Positions 16,008-19,013 of a stretch of DNA of 19,013 nt are shown piece by piece (within the stretch, counting starts at the first letter, position 1; every line of letters starts with the position of its first letter). The notes below the pieces were generated by a model. It searched no databases, was not told the origin of the DNA, and worked only from the letters and a program-made list of their open reading frames with translations. Source of the DNA: Actinomycetes bacterium. Lineage in GTDB: Bacteria > Actinomycetota > Actinomycetes > Actinomycetales > Beutenbergiaceae. The stretch covers positions 1 through 19,013 of the forward strand of contig JAJYRV010000011.1 of the NCBI GenBank assembly GCA_021793935.1, read 5' to 3'. The position numbers and the translations under genes are program-made.

Positions 16008-16058
16008 TGGAACGTGCGCGAAATCGCACCGTTCTTTCACAAAACCCTTTCCGCGAGT

Positions 16059-16093
16059 GTGGCGCACCCTTCGACCCGCGAAGCGTGCGCCAC
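16059..16093. repeat. Strong hairpin in the PBP/MFS divergent intergenic region
   Basis: GTGGCGCAC (16059-16067) pairs perfectly with GTGCGCCAC (16085-16093). After one C/C mismatch, CTTCG (16069-16073) pairs with CGAAG (16079-16083), leaving a 5-base loop. It lies 53 bases before the MFS start and upstream of the candidate PBP promoter. It has no T-run. It could be a protein-binding palindrome or an RNA structure in the MFS leader. Confidence 0.6.
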
Positions 16094-16146
16094 CGGGATG
16101 GCAACGCGCTAGTCTCGTCATGATTCATCCAGTTGAGCGGAAGTTC

Positions 16147-17490
16147 ATGTCAGACCCCCCCATCCCGCCCGCCGCTCCCCGCGAAACCGGTGGCGACGGC
16201 GTCATCGCCGATCTGCGCGGACTCGTGCGCCTTGCGGGGTTCCGGAAACTGTTCACGGTCCGGCTCGTATCGCAGTGCGGCGATGGGATGTTCCAGATCG
16301 GGCTTGCGACCCTGTTCTTCTTCTCGCCGCAGAACCTCGCGACCGCCACCGCCGTTGCCGGCGCGTTCGCGATCCTGCTGCTTCCGTTCACGATCGTTGG
16401 GCCTTTCGCCGGGCCGTTCCTCGATCGGTGGCGACGGCGCCAAGTGCTGTTGTATGGCAATCTCGCCCGAACGATCCTCACCGTCGTCATCGCCTTCATC
16501 TTGGCCACCGAAGGGATCACCACCGGCGTATACGTACTCGCCCTGCTCACCCTCTCGGTGAACCGGTTCCTCCTCGCCGCGTTGTCGGCGGGTCTACCCA
16601 AGGTCGTTCCCGGCGAACGGCTGCTCACCGCCAATTCCCTCTCCCCGACCCTCGGCGGAGTATCGGCGGTGTTCGGCGCCGCGCTCGGGCTCCTCATCGG
16701 CCTCTTCTTCCCCGAGGGCGCGTTCCAGGACACCGCGACCCTCATCGCGGCGGCCGCGTTGTTCGCCGCTGCCGCCGCCCTCGCCCTGCGCCTCGGGCCC
16801 GGCGAACTCGGCCCGCAGCGGCCCGAGGCAACGGGGCTGGCCGCAGCGTGGTCCCAGATCCGCAAAGTCACCGCAGACATCGCCGACGGCGCCCGCTACC
16901 TCCTCGCGCGGCGCACTCCTGCCCTCGGGCTCGGGGTGATGGCCAGCCACCGGTTCATCTACGGCCTGAACTTCATCGCGCTCCTGCTCATGTCCCGCAA
17001 CCTCCTGACGGATCCGGACCTCCCGGGTCAAGGGCTCGCGATGTTCGGGTTCCTCTCCGGGATCTCCTTCGCGGGGAACGGACTCGCGATCGTTCTCACC
17101 CCGATCGCACACCGGTGGATCGCACCGTGGCGGTGGATCCTCATCTGCCTCGGCCTCGGCGCGGCGTCCCAGATCCTCATCGCGAGCTCCTACCAACTCA
17201 CCGTCGTCGCGGTCTCGGCGATCCTCCTCGGGTTGTCGGTCCAAGGGGTGAAGATCGCCGTCGACACGATCGTCCAGCGGGACACCGACGACGCCTACCG
17301 GGGCCGGGCGTTCACGTTATACGACACGATGTACAACGCGGCGTTCTCCGCTGCCGCCGTGCTCGCTGCCATCGCTTTACCGGATACGGGGTGGTCGGCC
17401 CGGGTGTTCCTCGCGCTCACCGTGGGGTATCTGTTCCTGACCGCCTGGTTCTGGCGTAAGAGCACGGCGTTCACCGCGGCTCACCCGTAG
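16147..17490 (+). CDS. Major facilitator superfamily transporter
   Basis: The 447-residue protein has about twelve hydrophobic segments in two halves split by a polar loop near residues 215-250, the MFS layout. The loop between helices 2 and 3 has GPFAGPFLDRWRRRQVLLYG, the recognised MFS motif A. It resembles the drug-export-like branch; the substrate is unknown. I chose the ATG at 16147 (MSDPPIPPAA), with GGAAG three bases upstream; an in-frame ATG at 16120 has no ribosome site, although a TAGTCT hexamer at 16110-16115 leaves room for leaderless translation there. The gene converges with the CCA-adding enzyme gene, three bases apart, with no terminator visible between them. Confidence 0.88.
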   Translation: MSDPPIPPAAPRETGGDGVIADLRGLVRLAGFRKLFTVRLVSQCGDGMFQIGLATLFFFSPQNLATATAVAGAFAILLLPFTIVGPFAGPFLDRWRRRQVLLYGNLARTILTVVIAFILATEGITTGVYVLALLTLSVNRFLLAALSAGLPKVVPGERLLTANSLSPTLGGVSAVFGAALGLLIGLFFPEGAFQDTATLIAAAALFAAAAALALRLGPGELGPQRPEATGLAAAWSQIRKVTADIADGARYLLARRTPALGLGVMASHRFIYGLNFIALLLMSRNLLTDPDLPGQGLAMFGFLSGISFAGNGLAIVLTPIAHRWIAPWRWILICLGLGAASQILIASSYQLTVVAVSAILLGLSVQGVKIAVDTIVQRDTDDAYRGRAFTLYDTMYNAAFSAAAVLAAIALPDTGWSARVFLALTVGYLFLTAWFWRKSTAFTAAHP

Positions 17491-17493
17491 GCC

Positions 17494-18945
17494 TCAGCCC
17501 CGGCTCTCCCACCAGCGCCGCAGTTCCGCGATCGCCTCCTCGCGGCTGCGCGGCCCCTGTTCCATCCGTACCGCCAGCATGTGCTGATAGGCGGCGCCGA
17601 CCTCGCGGCCGGGGTTGAGCCCGAGGATCTCCATGATCTCGTTACCGTCGAGATCGGGGCGGATCGCCTTGAGCTCCTCCTCCTCGGCGAGCTCCGCGAT
17701 CCGCCGTTCCAGGTCGTCGTAGGCGTGGGAGAGGCGGGCGGCTTTGCGTTTGTTCCGGGTCGTGCAGTCGGCACGGGTGAGCCGGTGCAGGCGCTCGAGC
17801 TGCTCACCCGCGTCGGTGACGTAACGGCGCACGGCCGCGTCCGTCCAACTCGCGTCCCCGTACCCGTGGAAGCGCAGGTGCAGCGCAACGAGTTTCGAGA
17901 CGGCCTTGATCGTCGCCTTGTCGAACCGCATCGCCCGCATGCGTTTCGTCGTCATCTTCGCCCCGACCACCTCGTGGTGGTGGAAACTCACCCCGCCTCC
18001 CGGCTCGTGACGCCGGGTGGCGGGCTTACCGATGTCGTGCAGGAGCGCCGCGAGCCGCAGGATCAGGTCCGGCGCGGGCACGGGCCCCTCCGGTCCGGTC
18101 TCCAACGCGATCGCCTGGTCGAGCACCGTGAGCGTATGTTCGTACACGTCCTTGTGGCGGTGGTGTTCATCGATCGTGAGCTGCATGCCGGGCAGTTCGG
18201 GGAGGACGACGTCGGCCACCCCGGTGTGGACCATGAGCTCCAGGCCGGTTCGGGGGCGGTCGGAGAGGATGAGCTTGACGAATTCGTCCCGGATCCGTTC
18301 CGCGGAGACGATCTCGAGCCGGTCGGCCATGCTCGACATCGCCGTGAGCACGCTCTGGGAAACAGCGAAGTCGAGTTGCGCGGCGAACCGGGCCGCGCGC
18401 ATGATCCGCAGCGGGTCGTCGTCGAAGGATTGCTCCGCCGTCACGGGCGTGTCCAGCACCTTGCTGGCGAGCGCCTCGAGCCCGTTGAACGGGTCGACGA
18501 ACACGAGGTCCGGCACGCGGATCGCCATCGCGTTGACCGTGAAATCCCGGCGGGAGAGATCGCCCTCGAGGCTGTCCCCGTACGCGACCTCGGGTTTGCG
18601 CGTGGTCGGGTCGTAGGAGTCGGTGCGGTACGTCGTCACTTCGACGACGACATCGCCCTTCTTCGCGCCGATGGTGCCGAATTCGCGGCCGATGTCCCAG
18701 TGGGTCTTCGTCCACGAGGCGAGGATCTTCTCGGTCTGCTCGGGCCGGGCGTTCGTCGCAAAATCCAGATCGGAGCTCATCCGGCCGAGGAACGCGTCGC
18801 GCACCGGCCCGCCGATGAGGGCGAGCTCGTAGCCGGCGTCGGCGAATCTGCTCCCGAGATCGAGCACGTCGGGGGAGAACTCGGCGATCACCCCGAGCGC
18901 GGAGCGCAGCAGGGTGGAGGGGTCTGAGGATTGGCGGTGAGACAC
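17494..18945 (-). CDS. CCA tRNA nucleotidyltransferase
   Basis: This class II nucleotidyltransferase adds or repairs the 3'-terminal CCA of tRNAs. The 483-residue protein has ALIGGPVRDAFLG (residues 42-54), the metal-binding DLD (59-61) in SSDLDFAT, RRDFTVNAMA (132-141), the nucleotide-selecting region DDDPLRIMRAARF (175-187) and a C-terminal HD phosphohydrolase-like domain with LLHDIGKP (301-308). Actinobacterial members are often annotated pcnA or cca. The start is GTG at 18945 with no Shine-Dalgarno. A GCTAAT hexamer on the minus strand (18957-18952) ends seven bases before it, so the mRNA may be leaderless. The 68 bases to the right edge hold no other gene that I can support. Confidence 0.95.
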   Translation of the reverse strand: MSHRQSSDPSTLLRSALGVIAEFSPDVLDLGSRFADAGYELALIGGPVRDAFLGRMSSDLDFATNARPEQTEKILASWTKTHWDIGREFGTIGAKKGDVVVEVTTYRTDSYDPTTRKPEVAYGDSLEGDLSRRDFTVNAMAIRVPDLVFVDPFNGLEALASKVLDTPVTAEQSFDDDPLRIMRAARFAAQLDFAVSQSVLTAMSSMADRLEIVSAERIRDEFVKLILSDRPRTGLELMVHTGVADVVLPELPGMQLTIDEHHRHKDVYEHTLTVLDQAIALETGPEGPVPAPDLILRLAALLHDIGKPATRRHEPGGGVSFHHHEVVGAKMTTKRMRAMRFDKATIKAVSKLVALHLRFHGYGDASWTDAAVRRYVTDAGEQLERLHRLTRADCTTRNKRKAARLSHAYDDLERRIAELAEEEELKAIRPDLDGNEIMEILGLNPGREVGAAYQHMLAVRMEQGPRSREEAIAELRRWWESRG

Positions 18946-19013
18946 AATTCATTAGCGTGCCATGATTTGGCCCCATCCGGGAAGTTGGCCCGGGTTTTGT
19001 GGGCAAAATTGCT

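Noticed and set aside
17581..18927. 448-residue open frame on the plus strand opposite the CCA-adding enzyme
   Set aside because: It is a mirror of a well-motifed gene, has no recognisable domain and shows biased composition.

Overview
The window reads as chromosome from a high-GC Gram-positive bacterium (Actinomycetota, probably Actinomycetales or Micrococcales). The evidence is the order rpsF-ssb-rpsR-rplI followed by dnaB, frequent GTG starts, a glycine-rich actinobacterial SSB, a class A penicillin-binding protein next to rpsF, a CCA-adding enzyme near the same cluster, and an LPXTG wall-anchored surface protein. I cannot name the genus. This gene order usually lies near the chromosomal origin; that is general knowledge, not seen here.

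Left part (1 to about 8,690): accessory carbohydrate region, visibly poorer in G+C than the rest. On the minus strand an FGGY sugar kinase is translationally coupled (TAATG) to an L-fucose-isomerase-like enzyme that runs off the left edge. Upstream of these, behind a hairpin terminator, is a 1,313-residue secreted protein: signal peptide, formylglycine-generating-enzyme (FGE)-like domain with no cysteine, Asp-box (sialidase-like) propeller interrupted by an inserted LamG domain, two DUF5979-like domains and an LPSTG sorting signal. A GntR/FCD regulator is divergent from it, and the space between holds overlapping palindromes over a candidate promoter. A LacI-family regulator converges on the GntR gene. 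The likely theme is release of sugars from host or plant glycans at the cell surface, uptake (no transporter is visible), then isomerisation and phosphorylation, with two local regulators. The sugar is not identifiable from sequence alone.

Middle (8,694 to 13,484): housekeeping replication and translation genes. dnaB (no intein) is minus strand with a perfect DnaA-box 9-mer upstream. A MATE-family exporter is divergent from it. A long perfect hairpin and a bidirectional terminator separate the exporter from the convergent operon rpsF-ssb-rpsR-rplI. The rpsF leader folds on paper into an S6:S18-type autoregulatory structure that pairs with the Shine-Dalgarno sequence.

Right part (13,485 to the end): a bifunctional class A PBP with an acidic Glu/Pro/Ser/Thr tail lies just upstream of rpsF. 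A divergent MFS transporter is separated from it by a region with a strong hairpin. The CCA tRNA nucleotidyltransferase gene is convergent with the MFS gene and has a GTG start. No rRNA, tRNA, CRISPR array, transposase or integrase was seen, and no gap between genes exceeds 300 bases.
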